DNA of 64,000 nucleotides from Flavobacterium sp. LC2016-13 (GTDB taxonomy: Bacteria; Bacteroidota; Bacteroidia; Flavobacteriales; Flavobacteriaceae). Positions 33,779 to 42,654 of the stretch are shown here, piece after piece; positions within the stretch are counted from its first letter, which is position 1; each line of letters opens with the position of its first letter. The position numbers and the translations under genes are program-made. The stretch covers positions 186,001-250,000 of the forward strand of contig NZ_WMDQ01000006.1 in the NCBI RefSeq assembly GCF_009707955.1, read 5' to 3'. The notes below the pieces were generated by a model that was given only the letters and a program-made list of their open reading frames with translations, was not told the origin of the DNA and ran no database searches.

Positions 33779-33809
33779 AAAACTCTTTAATTTCTTAAGT
33801 AGTTTTTTT
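33779..33809 (+). terminator. terminator-family copy D (degenerate)
   Basis: AAAACTCTTTAA-TTTC-TTAAGTAG plus a seven-base T tract: the same stem as at 34341 and 36505 but with two stem mismatches. It lies behind the serine hydrolase gene. Confidence 0.6.
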
Positions 33810-33957
33810 GTTCAACAATTTATTTCTTGTAATTTTATTATTGGTTAGTTTATAAAGAAACAAATATTAATATGTGCTACTTCTGGCCAGGAAAATAACT
33901 GCGATTGTAAAACGACACAAATTCATTTAATCAACAAAACAATAAAAATAAATTTGT

Positions 33958-34338
33958 ATGACTAACTTTAAAACTACTATAAAACCTTTTCTGACAGTCA
34001 ACGACGGTATAAAAGCAGTTGAGTTTTATGTATCGGCCTTTGGAGCTATTGAGGTAAAAAGATTTGAACTGCAAAACAAAAAAATATCTTCAGTAATTGA
34101 AATTGAAAATGCGGGTTTTTATCTAAGTGATGAAGAACCTTGCAATGAGAATTTAAGTCCAAATCTGAATAGTCCGGTTAGAATAATTTTAGAAACTAAA
34201 AATGCGGACGAAATATTTGAAAATGCACTAAAATTTGGCGCAACAGAAATTTGTCCAATGACAACCGAAGAAGATTGGAGAATAGGAAAACTGAAAGATC
34301 CTTTTGGACACATTTGGGAAATTGGCTATCCTTTATAA
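33958..34338 (+). CDS. VOC (glyoxalase/bleomycin resistance) family protein
   Basis: 126 residues with two beta-alpha-beta-beta-beta modules: TIKPFLTVNDGIKAVEFYVSAFGAIEV at the N-terminus and KDPFGHIWEIGYPL at the end, whose His/Glu are typical metal ligands. Members act on methylglyoxal, fosfomycin or other small molecules, or simply bind them. Many of this type in Bacteroidota are uncharacterised PhnB-like proteins. A terminator follows. Confidence 0.85.
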   Translation: MTNFKTTIKPFLTVNDGIKAVEFYVSAFGAIEVKRFELQNKKISSVIEIENAGFYLSDEEPCNENLSPNLNSPVRIILETKNADEIFENALKFGATEICPMTTEEDWRIGKLKDPFGHIWEIGYPL

Positions 34339-34340
34339 AA

Positions 34341-34369
34341 AAACTCCTTAATTTCTTAAGGAGTTTTTT
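34341..34369 (+). terminator. terminator-family copy B with ATGTCCATA flank
   Basis: AAACTCCTTAA-TTTC-TTAAGGAG plus six T residues, then ATGTCCATA (34370-34378). Copy A at 30188 has the same flank and the reverse-complement loop (GAAA). Confidence 0.88.
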
Positions 34370-34523
34370 ATGTCCATAATTTTCGAATTTAGATTTGCGG
34401 ATGCGAAGTCAAAGACATTCGCACAGCATTTAATAATAACTCTCGTAAAGATGATTAAAAACATTATTTTAGTTCTTTTTATAAATAACTATACATCATC
34501 TACCAAAAAAAAACTGAAACGCA

Positions 34524-35726
34524 ATGAATTTTGAATTATCAAATAAAGAAAGAGAATATCTAGGTCTAGAAGAAATAAAACCTAATTGGGAAAAAGTAAT
34601 ATTAAAAGGAGATACTTATCGTGAACCAAGCATTCTATATTTTGAAGATAATACAATAAAAAGACATATTATTTCAAACTCAAATCAATATGTAGAAACT
34701 CAGTATAATGAGTTAACAAAAAATAGAGAAATTTTAGTTCCAAAAACGGCAAAAGGAAAAGAACAGAAACTAACAGCGTCTGTTCTGTCGACAAAAACTC
34801 CAATTGGTGTACATGTTTCTTTAAATCTTTTTGGGGATTTATGGATCGGGAATCACACAACTAAAACTACCTTTTTTTCCAGCAATTGGGAAGACAGAAA
34901 AAAAAGAACAGAAAATAAATTGAGTTTTTGGGTTGAAGATTTTATAAAAAATGCTGACGAAAATCATTTACAAGAAATTAGTAAATTCAAAAATGCTAAA
35001 AAACAAAATGTAAAATATAAATCGGGTGATTTTTTTGCATACAAAATAGACAGGAAAAATTATGGTTTCGGGAGAATTTTACTTGACGTTAATAAAATAA
35101 GAAAAAGTAATTTTTTAGAAAAAAATCATGGTTTACATTTATTAATGGGACCTCCTGTTTTAGTAAAATTATATCCATATATATCACTGGAAAAAAATAT
35201 AGACACAAAAATATTAGAAAATCTAACAGCTTTACCATCAGATTATATGATGGACAATCATTTTCATTATGGAGAATATGAAATTATTGGTAATAAAAAG
35301 TTAGAAGAAAAAGAATTCGAGTTTCCTATATCTTATGGGAGGAGCATTAGTTATGGGAGTGCAAATGTTTTTCTTCAATGGGGATTTATACATAAAGAAC
35401 TTCCCTTGTCAAAATTCAACAAATATATAAGTCGAGAAAATAGCAATTCAATATTAACACAAAATCCTTATGGGTATTATTCTTGTGGATTTAGTACACA
35501 TTATTACAAAGTCGATATTATCGAAACGATAAAGAATAATAATGTTTTCGATTTCAATCGTGATCCTTATTATAAAACTGAATTTGATTTAAGAAATCCA
35601 AAAAATGAAACATTGAAAAATGAAATTATGGAAGAGTTCGGTTTAAATCCAAAAGTAAGCTATGAAGAAAACTGTAAAATAACCGGTACAGAATCAACTG
35701 TAAAAATACTGGAAAGCATCAAATGA
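34524..35726 (+). CDS. Imm26-like immunity-family domain protein
   Basis: 400 residues. The central segment YKSGDFFAYKIDRKNYGFGRILLD (from about 168) matches the start of Imm26-type immunity domains known from polymorphic toxin loci. The N-terminal 160 residues contain a second beta-rich module (VHVSLNLFGDLWIG). It has no signal peptide and should be cytoplasmic. No toxin gene is adjacent, so it would be an orphan; function as immunity protein is inferred from the domain alone. Confidence 0.6.
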   Translation: MNFELSNKEREYLGLEEIKPNWEKVILKGDTYREPSILYFEDNTIKRHIISNSNQYVETQYNELTKNREILVPKTAKGKEQKLTASVLSTKTPIGVHVSLNLFGDLWIGNHTTKTTFFSSNWEDRKKRTENKLSFWVEDFIKNADENHLQEISKFKNAKKQNVKYKSGDFFAYKIDRKNYGFGRILLDVNKIRKSNFLEKNHGLHLLMGPPVLVKLYPYISLEKNIDTKILENLTALPSDYMMDNHFHYGEYEIIGNKKLEEKEFEFPISYGRSISYGSANVFLQWGFIHKELPLSKFNKYISRENSNSILTQNPYGYYSCGFSTHYYKVDIIETIKNNNVFDFNRDPYYKTEFDLRNPKNETLKNEIMEEFGLNPKVSYEENCKITGTESTVKILESIK

Positions 35727-35771
35727 ATAAAAGCTGCTATTAGTTAACATTTGACAAAATTCGTAAAGAGA

Positions 35772-36428
35772 ATGAAAAATCATAAATTTATACTGTTCAT
35801 AATATTACTAATTGTATCATGCGGACAAATAGGTAAGAATGATTCAGAAAAAAAATCAAAATCTGAAGTAAAACAATTTATAAAAAATAACAAAATGGAT
35901 AAAACTGAATTTTGGAAAATAATAGAATATTCGATTGCAAAATCTAATGATGATAAATTAGAACAGGAAAAAGTTATTATTGAAAAATTATCAACGTATA
36001 ATCCTGAACAAATTATTGAATTTGAAATAATCTTTAGACAATTAGTTATTCAAGCAGATGATTTTAAAATAATGGCAGCTCAAAAAATTATTGAAGGTTA
36101 TGTTTCTGATGATAGTTATCTATATTTTCGTTGTTGGCTAATTGGAAAAGGAGAAAAAAATTATACAGAAACTCTTAAAAATCCTGATTTTTTATCGGAA
36201 AATATAAATCAAGATGAGGAATCAGATTTTGAAGAACTAATGTATGTCGCAACGAATGCATATAAAATAAGAATAGGTAAAGAGGAGGAAGATGAAAGTT
36301 TCCCAAGAGATGTTGCAATCGGAAAAGGGTTAGATTATGATTTTGGTGCACCACCAACAAAAGGTGTTGATTGGAAAGAGGAAGAACTACCAGCAACTTA
36401 TCCGAAATTATGGAATTTATATAACTAA
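35772..36428 (+). CDS. lipoprotein with DUF4240 domain
   Basis: 218 residues from the ATG at 35772; a TTG at 35751 would precede the signal peptide by seven residues. The signal ends with the lipobox LLIVSCG (Cys acylated). The mature part, KTEFWKIIEYSIAKSNDDKLEQE, IIEFEIIFRQLVIQ and YFRCWLIGKGEKNYTETL, has the DUF4240 pattern. DUF4240 proteins occur with toxin/immunity clusters in several bacteria, but their role is unknown. A lipid anchor is unusual for the family. It follows the Imm26-like gene by 45 bp. Confidence 0.68.
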   Translation: MKNHKFILFIILLIVSCGQIGKNDSEKKSKSEVKQFIKNNKMDKTEFWKIIEYSIAKSNDDKLEQEKVIIEKLSTYNPEQIIEFEIIFRQLVIQADDFKIMAAQKIIEGYVSDDSYLYFRCWLIGKGEKNYTETLKNPDFLSENINQDEESDFEELMYVATNAYKIRIGKEEEDESFPRDVAIGKGLDYDFGAPPTKGVDWKEEELPATYPKLWNLYN

Positions 36429-36504
36429 AAGATGTATTCTATTTGATTACTAAATTCTTTAAATCCTGCAAAAAATGGTTCGTAAACGGGTTTCATAATA
36501 ACCA

Positions 36505-36537
36505 CAAAAAACTCCTTAATTTCTTAAGGAGTTTTTT
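36505..36537. terminator. terminator-family copy C, bidirectional
   Basis: AAAAAACTCCTTAA-TTTC-TTAAGGAGTTTTTT, symmetrical, between the convergent DUF4240 gene and the minus-strand gene ending at 36539. It shares stem and loop with copy B. Confidence 0.88.
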
Positions 36538-36538
36538 G

Positions 36539-37003
36539 TTATAGCTCAAATATTTTTAACCATTTTGTAAAACCGTTGTTGTTTTTAGTTTCGAAAGCTT
36601 CAGGAAAATTTTCACTCAGATAGTCCGAAAGCTTTTCAAAATCTTTAGAATTCTTTTCGAATAGATTGATTTTAGTTCCTTCCTTCATCTTTAAGACTAT
36701 TTCTCGTCCAGTTTTAAAGTCCAATAAATGATAATGATTTTCAGTCCAACCAGAAACATCTTTTAAACTGTATTGTTTTTGCTTTGAGAATGTTTGGCTA
36801 ATAATTAAAACATCATCAACGAACATGAAGTATTTAATTCTGTTTGTATTCTTAATATATAATAATACCATTATTACGGCAAGTGCTAGTAAGGCTAATT
36901 TTTCCCATAATTCTTTCTGCCTTTCTATTAGCATAAAAAACGTTAAACCTACGATTAGTGTATATAAGAGAATTAATAATTTATTTGTTATAGTATGTTT
37001 CAT
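36539..37003 (-). CDS. small membrane protein, unknown
   Basis: 154 residues with two N-terminal membrane helices (about 8-24 and 31-49) and a soluble beta-rich C-terminal half (IKYFMFVDDVLIISQTFSKQKQYSLKDVSGW) that resembles a PH-like module. I do not recognise the family. It is a lone minus-strand gene, 31 bp from the following hydrolase gene in the same direction. Confidence 0.6.
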   Translation of the reverse strand: MKHTITNKLLILLYTLIVGLTFFMLIERQKELWEKLALLALAVIMVLLYIKNTNRIKYFMFVDDVLIISQTFSKQKQYSLKDVSGWTENHYHLLDFKTGREIVLKMKEGTKINLFEKNSKDFEKLSDYLSENFPEAFETKNNNGFTKWLKIFEL

Positions 37004-37034
37004 AAAAACTAGCTCGTTTATGTATTGCGTTTTA

Positions 37035-38108
37035 TTACTTTGAAAATGATTTTTTCTTCAAAACCTCATCATAATTTATATTAATAAAATCTGCAATCAA
37101 ACCAGAATTGTTATGGTTTAACAAGATTACAATTCCCCAATTAGATTTTTTATCATAAGCAAGAATTGAAGCACACGCCATTGTATTTCCTGTTTTATAG
37201 AAATAAACATCTTTATCGGTTCGTTCCATTTGCAATCCTAAACCTATTTCTCTTTGCGTATTTTTATAAAAAGTATTTTCTGCAAGTATAGTTGCTTTTG
37301 AGATTTCACCTTTATTTGATAAGAGGGTTTTTAAAAATTTTGTCAGATCTGAAGTATTAGATTTTAGCAAACCTGCCGGCGCCACAAACGAATTCCAATT
37401 AAAAAAATCTTGCTGAACTCCTTTATAATCGTATCCTGTCACTTTGTTTTTTACATCAAAAGATGTTGTCAAAGTATTTTCCATTTTGACAGGAACAAGA
37501 ATTTTTTCTTTCAATAAAGTTTCAAAATCCTTTCCATACGCTTTCTCTAAAATTATCCCCATTAAAATGAAGTTAATGTTTGAGTAACGATAATTTCCGT
37601 AATCAATCAACTTTGTATTTTCGTTGATAAGAGAATGAATTGCTTCCTTTCCTATATCTAAAGGCTGCTTAGGATTTAATTCCATTTGTTTTTTTATATC
37701 CAGATCAGGCAAACCGGATTGATGCGAAGCTAAATCAGAAATTTTAAGTTTACCTTTAATTTCTTTTGATAATACATATTCTTTTGGCAGATAATCATCT
37801 ATAAAATCATCAATTTTTAGTTTGCCTTCATTGTTGGCTTGTACTATTAAATTGGCTGTAAAAAACTTGGTAATAGATCCTATTTCATAAATTGTATTTT
37901 GATCTGCCTTCAAATTACTTTCCCTGCTAATTTTTCCGTAATTAAAAAAATACTCCTTACCATTCTCAACAAATCCTATACTAATACCTATTTCCGGATT
38001 TTTATTGGAAATAGACTGACAAATAGAATCTATTTTTTTTACTGCTGATTGTCCCGAAATAAATTGACTACTTAATAATAAAATTAAAACGCTTGTAATT
38101 ATTTTCAT
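37035..38108 (-). CDS. secreted serine hydrolase (beta-lactamase fold)
   Basis: 357 residues from the ATG at 38108, where the signal peptide (MKIITSVLILLLSSQFISGQ) begins; an upstream ATG at 38144 has no signal-like start. Motifs: S78-I-T-K81 (SxxK), YRYSNINF (YxN) and HNNSG near the end. It is related to the genes at 32742 and 58542. The substrate is unknown; class C-like peptidases and esterases have the same motifs. Confidence 0.85.
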   Translation of the reverse strand: MKIITSVLILLLSSQFISGQSAVKKIDSICQSISNKNPEIGISIGFVENGKEYFFNYGKISRESNLKADQNTIYEIGSITKFFTANLIVQANNEGKLKIDDFIDDYLPKEYVLSKEIKGKLKISDLASHQSGLPDLDIKKQMELNPKQPLDIGKEAIHSLINENTKLIDYGNYRYSNINFILMGIILEKAYGKDFETLLKEKILVPVKMENTLTTSFDVKNKVTGYDYKGVQQDFFNWNSFVAPAGLLKSNTSDLTKFLKTLLSNKGEISKATILAENTFYKNTQREIGLGLQMERTDKDVYFYKTGNTMACASILAYDKKSNWGIVILLNHNNSGLIADFININYDEVLKKKSFSK

Positions 38109-38225
38109 TGATTGATGTTTTTTTATAGGACGTGAAATTAACAATATTGTTACTACAACTGTTATTTTTATTATTTTATTCTAAATAATTAACTAATTCA
38201 AATCAATAAAAAATATTATACCATT

Positions 38226-38648
38226 TCACGTTGTTTCAATTCCATATCGAATCGCCGCTTCAAGTACATCAATGTTGATATCTTTTAGCGTTTTAAATTT
38301 AATGCAATAACCCGTTACACTTGCCTTACCAAGATCTTTTCCAAATGTTTGAGCTAAAAATGTTTTATCCTTAATACCGAGAATGTAGACAGAGATTCCC
38401 GTTGTGTTTGCGCTCACACCAATTCGGAAAAACTCTTTGGTTTTTCCGTCAGCATATTTTAAAACCTGAAATCCATACCCAATGTTTGGGTTACTAACCG
38501 TTTTATTTTCGCTGTTTTTACCATCTTCATACCATAATTTACACTCCAGAGCTATACGAAGTATACGTTGGTGCAACTCTTGCATTTCGCTGCGTTTTGG
38601 TTCAGGCTGATTTGCAATATATTCTGTTATTTGATCTTGTACGTTCAT
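38226..38648 (-). CDS. DUF1801 domain protein
   Basis: 140 residues with the DUF1801 pattern: an N-terminal helix (YIANQPEPKRSEMQELHQRILRI) and a beta-rich C-terminus (GYGFQVLKYADGKTKEFFRIGVSANTTGISVYI). The fold is like that of YdhG/phosphoribosyltransferase-independent small proteins with no fixed function. Cytoplasmic. Single gene on the minus strand. Confidence 0.75.
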   Translation of the reverse strand: MNVQDQITEYIANQPEPKRSEMQELHQRILRIALECKLWYEDGKNSENKTVSNPNIGYGFQVLKYADGKTKEFFRIGVSANTTGISVYILGIKDKTFLAQTFGKDLGKASVTGYCIKFKTLKDINIDVLEAAIRYGIETT

Positions 38649-38749
38649 AATAATATAAATTAAGTAGTTGCTAAATTTATCGTTTCAAAATGAGTTTTGC
38701 ATTCATAAATTCAGCAAAACGATTAAGATTTCTCAATATTAGAATTTAG

Positions 38750-39283
38750 TTAATTGCATTTTTTTAAAAATGGAAAATCAAAATTTAAAAGCATCAAAGC
38801 TTTATCAAACTTTAAGCTGAAACGTTGTTCATAACCATCGGATTTTGCCTGAAAGTAAAAGGTCGTTAACTTTTTGTTCTGTCTTACTCCTTTAAAAGTT
38901 AAATCACAATTTTCAGTAAATTCAATTACACCTTTTTTATTATTTATAACATTTTGTATATAAATTTTCCTTTGCATTTTATTTATAGGCCTAAGTGTCT
39001 TTAATTTAAATTTATCTGAAAAATAAATTACCTGCAAGTACTTTCTTTTTTTAATAAAAATATATGAACTGTCTTTTTTAAAGTCGGTCGAATAACCTGT
39101 AAAATCTTCAGGCATTCTCCAATATAATGCATTCTTTTCCTTTTTTATGATTTCTGCTAAATATCTATAAGAGTATTTTACACCACCTATATTTACGCTG
39201 TCAATTTGACTTTGTGCAAAAAATGGTAATAGTAAAAAAAACATTAATAATTTTATCCTTTTAATTCTGAACTGATTTTGCAA
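38750..39283 (-). CDS. secreted protein, unknown function
   Basis: 177 residues with a signal-like segment (KLLMFFLLLPFFAQSQ) after a basic stretch; the true start may be any of the early Met codons. The mature part is rich in Lys and aromatic residues with beta pattern (YRYLAEIIKKEKNALYWR). No family motif recognised. It is 51 bp from the next minus-strand gene, so perhaps co-transcribed. Confidence 0.5.
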   Translation of the reverse strand: MQNQFRIKRIKLLMFFLLLPFFAQSQIDSVNIGGVKYSYRYLAEIIKKEKNALYWRMPEDFTGYSTDFKKDSSYIFIKKRKYLQVIYFSDKFKLKTLRPINKMQRKIYIQNVINNKKGVIEFTENCDLTFKGVRQNKKLTTFYFQAKSDGYEQRFSLKFDKALMLLNFDFPFLKKCN

Positions 39284-39334
39284 TTTTTCTGTATTTTTTC
39301 ACATTCTTTTTAAATTCAATTTCATCTGTTTCTT

Positions 39335-39958
39335 TTATTTTGTCAATATCGATCGAAGTACAACAAAAAGTAAAATTATAATTATCCAAATCATAACACG
39401 TGGATCAACATCATCAAAAAACTTAGGCTTTTTTTTAAATAAAAATACAGAACCAGTTATAACCGTAATTGCAGAACAAATTAAATATCCCACCTCTCCA
39501 TCTTTTTGGTCTTTATTGTTTCTGCAATTAATATCGAGATATTCTTTGTCTTTATCTACCAACGAATGAATTTCGCAAGAAGTTTCAGTATCAATATTTC
39601 CTAAGTCCTTTTTCAAAACCATAACCGAAATAGTATCGCTAATATTTATTTCGTTTACTACTTCTTCCTTATTTATGCATTTGTAATCATAATCGGCAAT
39701 TTCGAATGTAGTTTGGTTATTATAACATTTAAATTCAATCCAGTGTCTTTTATTTTTACCTCCACTTACTTTGAATTCCGGTTTTTTTTTGATAATTAAA
39801 CCTTCAACCATTTCAAGTTCTGATGGTTTTATTTCGTAGCTGCCAATTTTTAAATTAATCAGAAAATAAACGCCCACAAGAATAGAAATTACTGCAACTA
39901 ATAAATAACCACCTCGTTTTTGTTCCCAATCTTCCTGATTACTTAGGGCTTTTTTCAT
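39335..39958 (-). CDS. membrane protein with three helices, unknown
   Basis: 207 residues: helix near 19-36 (LLVAVISILVGVYFLINL), a soluble beta-rich domain of about 110 residues (with cysteines), and two helices near 158-174 and 188-204. The arrangement puts the domain outside the cytoplasm. No conserved motif is recognised. Confidence 0.55.
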   Translation of the reverse strand: MKKALSNQEDWEQKRGGYLLVAVISILVGVYFLINLKIGSYEIKPSELEMVEGLIIKKKPEFKVSGGKNKRHWIEFKCYNNQTTFEIADYDYKCINKEEVVNEINISDTISVMVLKKDLGNIDTETSCEIHSLVDKDKEYLDINCRNNKDQKDGEVGYLICSAITVITGSVFLFKKKPKFFDDVDPRVMIWIIIILLFVVLRSILTK

Positions 39959-40085
39959 ATAAATTGCTCAATCGAATTTGAATTTGTTCTCTACGAATAT
40001 AGGAAATTATTATATTGAGCGTTTTTGCTTATGTTTTTTTTTAAATCAATTAAAAAAATATTTCGAATAAAATCTAATTATTGAT

Positions 40086-41591
40086 TTAAACGTCTTTTTT
40101 CTTTAAGACTCGTCCTCGCGGTTCATCGCCTTCATAAAGTACGATTTCTGAATGTAGAAACTGTGCGGCATCTGCAGAATCTTTTACTTTGGTGGCGCTT
40201 CGTTCCAGCATTTCTGATTCAAACTCGGTTAATACACTTTGCCTCACTCCTGCTTTTCTCCATTGCGATAAAGGCCTGCATTCTTTTACGATTTCGCGAG
40301 CCAGCGAAAGTGCATCCAAAAGTGCTTGATTTGCACCTTGTCCTTTAAATGGACTCATTGGATGAGCTGCATCTCCAATTAAAGTTATTGCTCCGTTTTT
40401 TTCTAATAATTCTGATTGAAGTAATTCGCGGTCATAAACGGGATATCCGGAAATTTGCGCTTCTAATGTTGCTGCTAAAATCTGAGGAATTGGATCGTGC
40501 CATTGTGTTCTTCGACAAGCTTCTTCTTTGAGTGCTTTCGGACCTTGAACGCTTAACGTTTTAGCTTCTTCTTCTGACATTGGAAAACTAAGCTGCCACA
40601 TTACCGAATCTGCCGTATAAGGCATTATGTAAATTCGTTCGTTGCCATTGGCAGTTTGAAATACAGTTGCAGAATCCAGTAGAGAACTATCAACTCCTTC
40701 GAGAGCGCTCAAAGGGCAAATACCCAAGATTACGATACAATCCAGATAACGTAAAGGAGCAATTTCATCACCAATCAGCAACTTCCGGACTGAGCTTCGA
40801 ATTCCATCGGCGCCAACTACAAGATCTGCTTTGGCTGTTTTTATCTCTCCGTTTACCTGAAAAGTTAAATCAATACTTTCGTTCTCCTGTTCCTTAAAAT
40901 CTATTAATTGATGTCCCCATTGTACGGCATCTTTTTCGCCAAGTTGTTCCAATAATGCCAGGCGTAAAGATTGCCTCGCGATATGCACATTGGTACGTTT
41001 GGGAGATGTTTTGGTTTCTGACGGAATCCATTTTCTGATTCCCCACTCACCGATCACTTTTCCTTCTGTAGTATGAACCAAATGTCTTGTTGAAATTACT
41101 CCTTCTTGTAAAGAGAAAATTCCCAATCCTTCGATTGCTTTACTGGCTTGTTGCAATGTGAGTCCGTAGCCCTGAGATCGAGCATCGAAATTGATATCAC
41201 GCTCATAAAGCGTAAAAGGAATTCCTCGGTGTAAACAAGCCACGGCCAGCGCCACTCCGCCAATTCCGCCGCCAATAATGGCGACGTGCGGGTAATTTTC
41301 TTTATCTGCTGCCGGAGGATTAACAGAAGGAATCAATCCTGATGCACTACAGTTTAGACATGAATCTAAATGGGCTTTAGGTTTGATTGGAGTTGTACCT
41401 TCTCCGTTTGATTTTTCAAATTGATCAAGTTCTCTTTGGTAATGGAGTCGCACTTTCTTGCTGAGTCTTCGGCTTTTTTTGCCTCGTCCCTTACATTCGG
41501 GACAAATCGTCCAGCTTGCTTCTTCATTCTCCACTTTTTCCAATTGCTCTTTATTTAACTTGATTTTGACTTCGTAATAATTGCGATGCAA
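40086..41591 (-). CDS. FAD-dependent monooxygenase with N-terminal zinc-knuckle-like extension
   Basis: 501 residues. Residues about 103-485 form a p-hydroxybenzoate-hydroxylase-type FAD domain (IIGGGIGGVALAVACL at 105-120, GADGIRSSVR, GDAAHPMSPFKGQGANQALLD). The first 90 residues carry C30-x2-C33 (CPECKGRG) and C78-x2-C81 (CLNCSASG), the CxxCxGxG pattern seen in DnaJ-type zinc fingers. TTG at 41591 is the only start near the conserved N-terminus. The neighbours are small unknown genes, so the substrate is unknown. Confidence 0.82.
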   Translation of the reverse strand: MHRNYYEVKIKLNKEQLEKVENEEASWTICPECKGRGKKSRRLSKKVRLHYQRELDQFEKSNGEGTTPIKPKAHLDSCLNCSASGLIPSVNPPAADKENYPHVAIIGGGIGGVALAVACLHRGIPFTLYERDINFDARSQGYGLTLQQASKAIEGLGIFSLQEGVISTRHLVHTTEGKVIGEWGIRKWIPSETKTSPKRTNVHIARQSLRLALLEQLGEKDAVQWGHQLIDFKEQENESIDLTFQVNGEIKTAKADLVVGADGIRSSVRKLLIGDEIAPLRYLDCIVILGICPLSALEGVDSSLLDSATVFQTANGNERIYIMPYTADSVMWQLSFPMSEEEAKTLSVQGPKALKEEACRRTQWHDPIPQILAATLEAQISGYPVYDRELLQSELLEKNGAITLIGDAAHPMSPFKGQGANQALLDALSLAREIVKECRPLSQWRKAGVRQSVLTEFESEMLERSATKVKDSADAAQFLHSEIVLYEGDEPRGRVLKKKDV

Positions 41592-41692
41592 AAATAGTTT
41601 AAAAACAAGGAACTGAAAAATTGTAGAATTTATATTGGAACTTTACAAACCAAGGTAACGGTCTTGTTTTTTAAGAAACAATATTTATCCTT

Positions 41693-42205
41693 TTATTTAG
41701 GCAAATATTTTTCTCTTAAATCTTTTCCATCTTCCATGTATTTAACATTCGGATTTTCTATTATGAATTCTTTTTTTGCTTCCTCAGAAAGAGAATCAAT
41801 AAAATTTTCTCCATATTTTCTGTCTATCTCTTTCCACATTTCAATTTGATAACAATAAGGCTCAAAACTACCCATTCTGGTACATCCACTTAAATGTTCC
41901 TTTGTTTCTATTCCATATTTACTAAGCTTTTTCGAAAGTTTTTTAAATATCCCGTCGATAGCATAACCAAAATATATTAATTTTCCATTTTTAATATCAC
42001 TAAGCGCTCTCGCTTTTTGATTAATACAAAACGTATCAATTACCGTAACATCTAAATTTCTATTTTTCATCCACATATTGGCGTAAACTTCTTCGCTGTA
42101 CACGATAAGTTTTCCATTAGCGTCAAATTTCTTTAATTCTGCTTTTTTATTTTGGCAAGAATAAAACTGAAAACACAAAAACAATAAAATAAATACTTTC
42201 TTCAT
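41693..42205 (-). CDS. lipoprotein, unknown function
   Basis: 170 residues with a lipoprotein signal (MKKVFILLFLCFQFYSC, lipobox FYSCQ, Cys 17). Other cysteines at FCINQ, SGCTRM and PYCYQIEMW may form disulfides. The mature chain has an anionic-cationic mixed character and no recognised domain. Likely anchored to a membrane facing the periplasm or surface. Confidence 0.65.
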   Translation of the reverse strand: MKKVFILLFLCFQFYSCQNKKAELKKFDANGKLIVYSEEVYANMWMKNRNLDVTVIDTFCINQKARALSDIKNGKLIYFGYAIDGIFKKLSKKLSKYGIETKEHLSGCTRMGSFEPYCYQIEMWKEIDRKYGENFIDSLSEEAKKEFIIENPNVKYMEDGKDLREKYLPK

Positions 42206-42234
42206 AGATTTTTATTTGTTGTAGAAAAAATTAT

Positions 42235-42603
42235 TTAATTCTCAACCAATTCAATATCCATAGTTTTTATCAATCCATTCTGAAAAGTATAAACATGTTT
42301 CACCATTCCGTCAAACATTAAATCGCCTTTTAAGTCTTTTACATTTTGATGTACTTTTACTTCTAAGCTTCCGTTTTCTCTTTCATCGAAACCAACTGGT
42401 TCAACTTTCGGATTAATTTCCGTCCATTGTCTTGTCCAATATTTTTTGATTTCGTCGTGTCCGCTTATGTAGCCGCCTTCCCATGCTTTAGACCATTGCA
42501 CATCCGGTTGCATTGTTGAAAGTGCATTGTCAATGTTTCTTTCGTTAAAAGCAGTATATGCTTTTTTGATTGTTTCTTCGAATTGAGTTGTTGATTGTGT
42601 CAT
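42235..42603 (-). CDS. SnoaL/NTF2-like protein
   Basis: 122 residues with the SnoaL-like start FEETIKKAYTAFNERNIDNALSTMQPDVQW and a later IKKYWTRQWTEINPKVEP. NTF2-fold proteins are small-molecule isomerases or hydrolases or merely binding partners. Cytoplasmic. It lies between the AraC regulator and a lipoprotein gene, all minus-strand. Confidence 0.78.
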   Translation of the reverse strand: MTQSTTQFEETIKKAYTAFNERNIDNALSTMQPDVQWSKAWEGGYISGHDEIKKYWTRQWTEINPKVEPVGFDERENGSLEVKVHQNVKDLKGDLMFDGMVKHVYTFQNGLIKTMDIELVEN

Positions 42604-42654
42604 TTTTTGAATTGATTGATTATATCATAAAAGTAAACTATTTTTTCTTAAACA

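Noticed and set aside
30108..36537. Integrated element with tRNA 3' end duplication
   Set aside because: No second copy of the tRNA-Val 3' end was found and no integrase gene is present; only the terminator repeats hint at boundaries.
40163..40897. Three short plus-strand frames over the FAD monooxygenase gene
   Set aside because: Complement of the coding gene, no start context, composition of a shadow frame.
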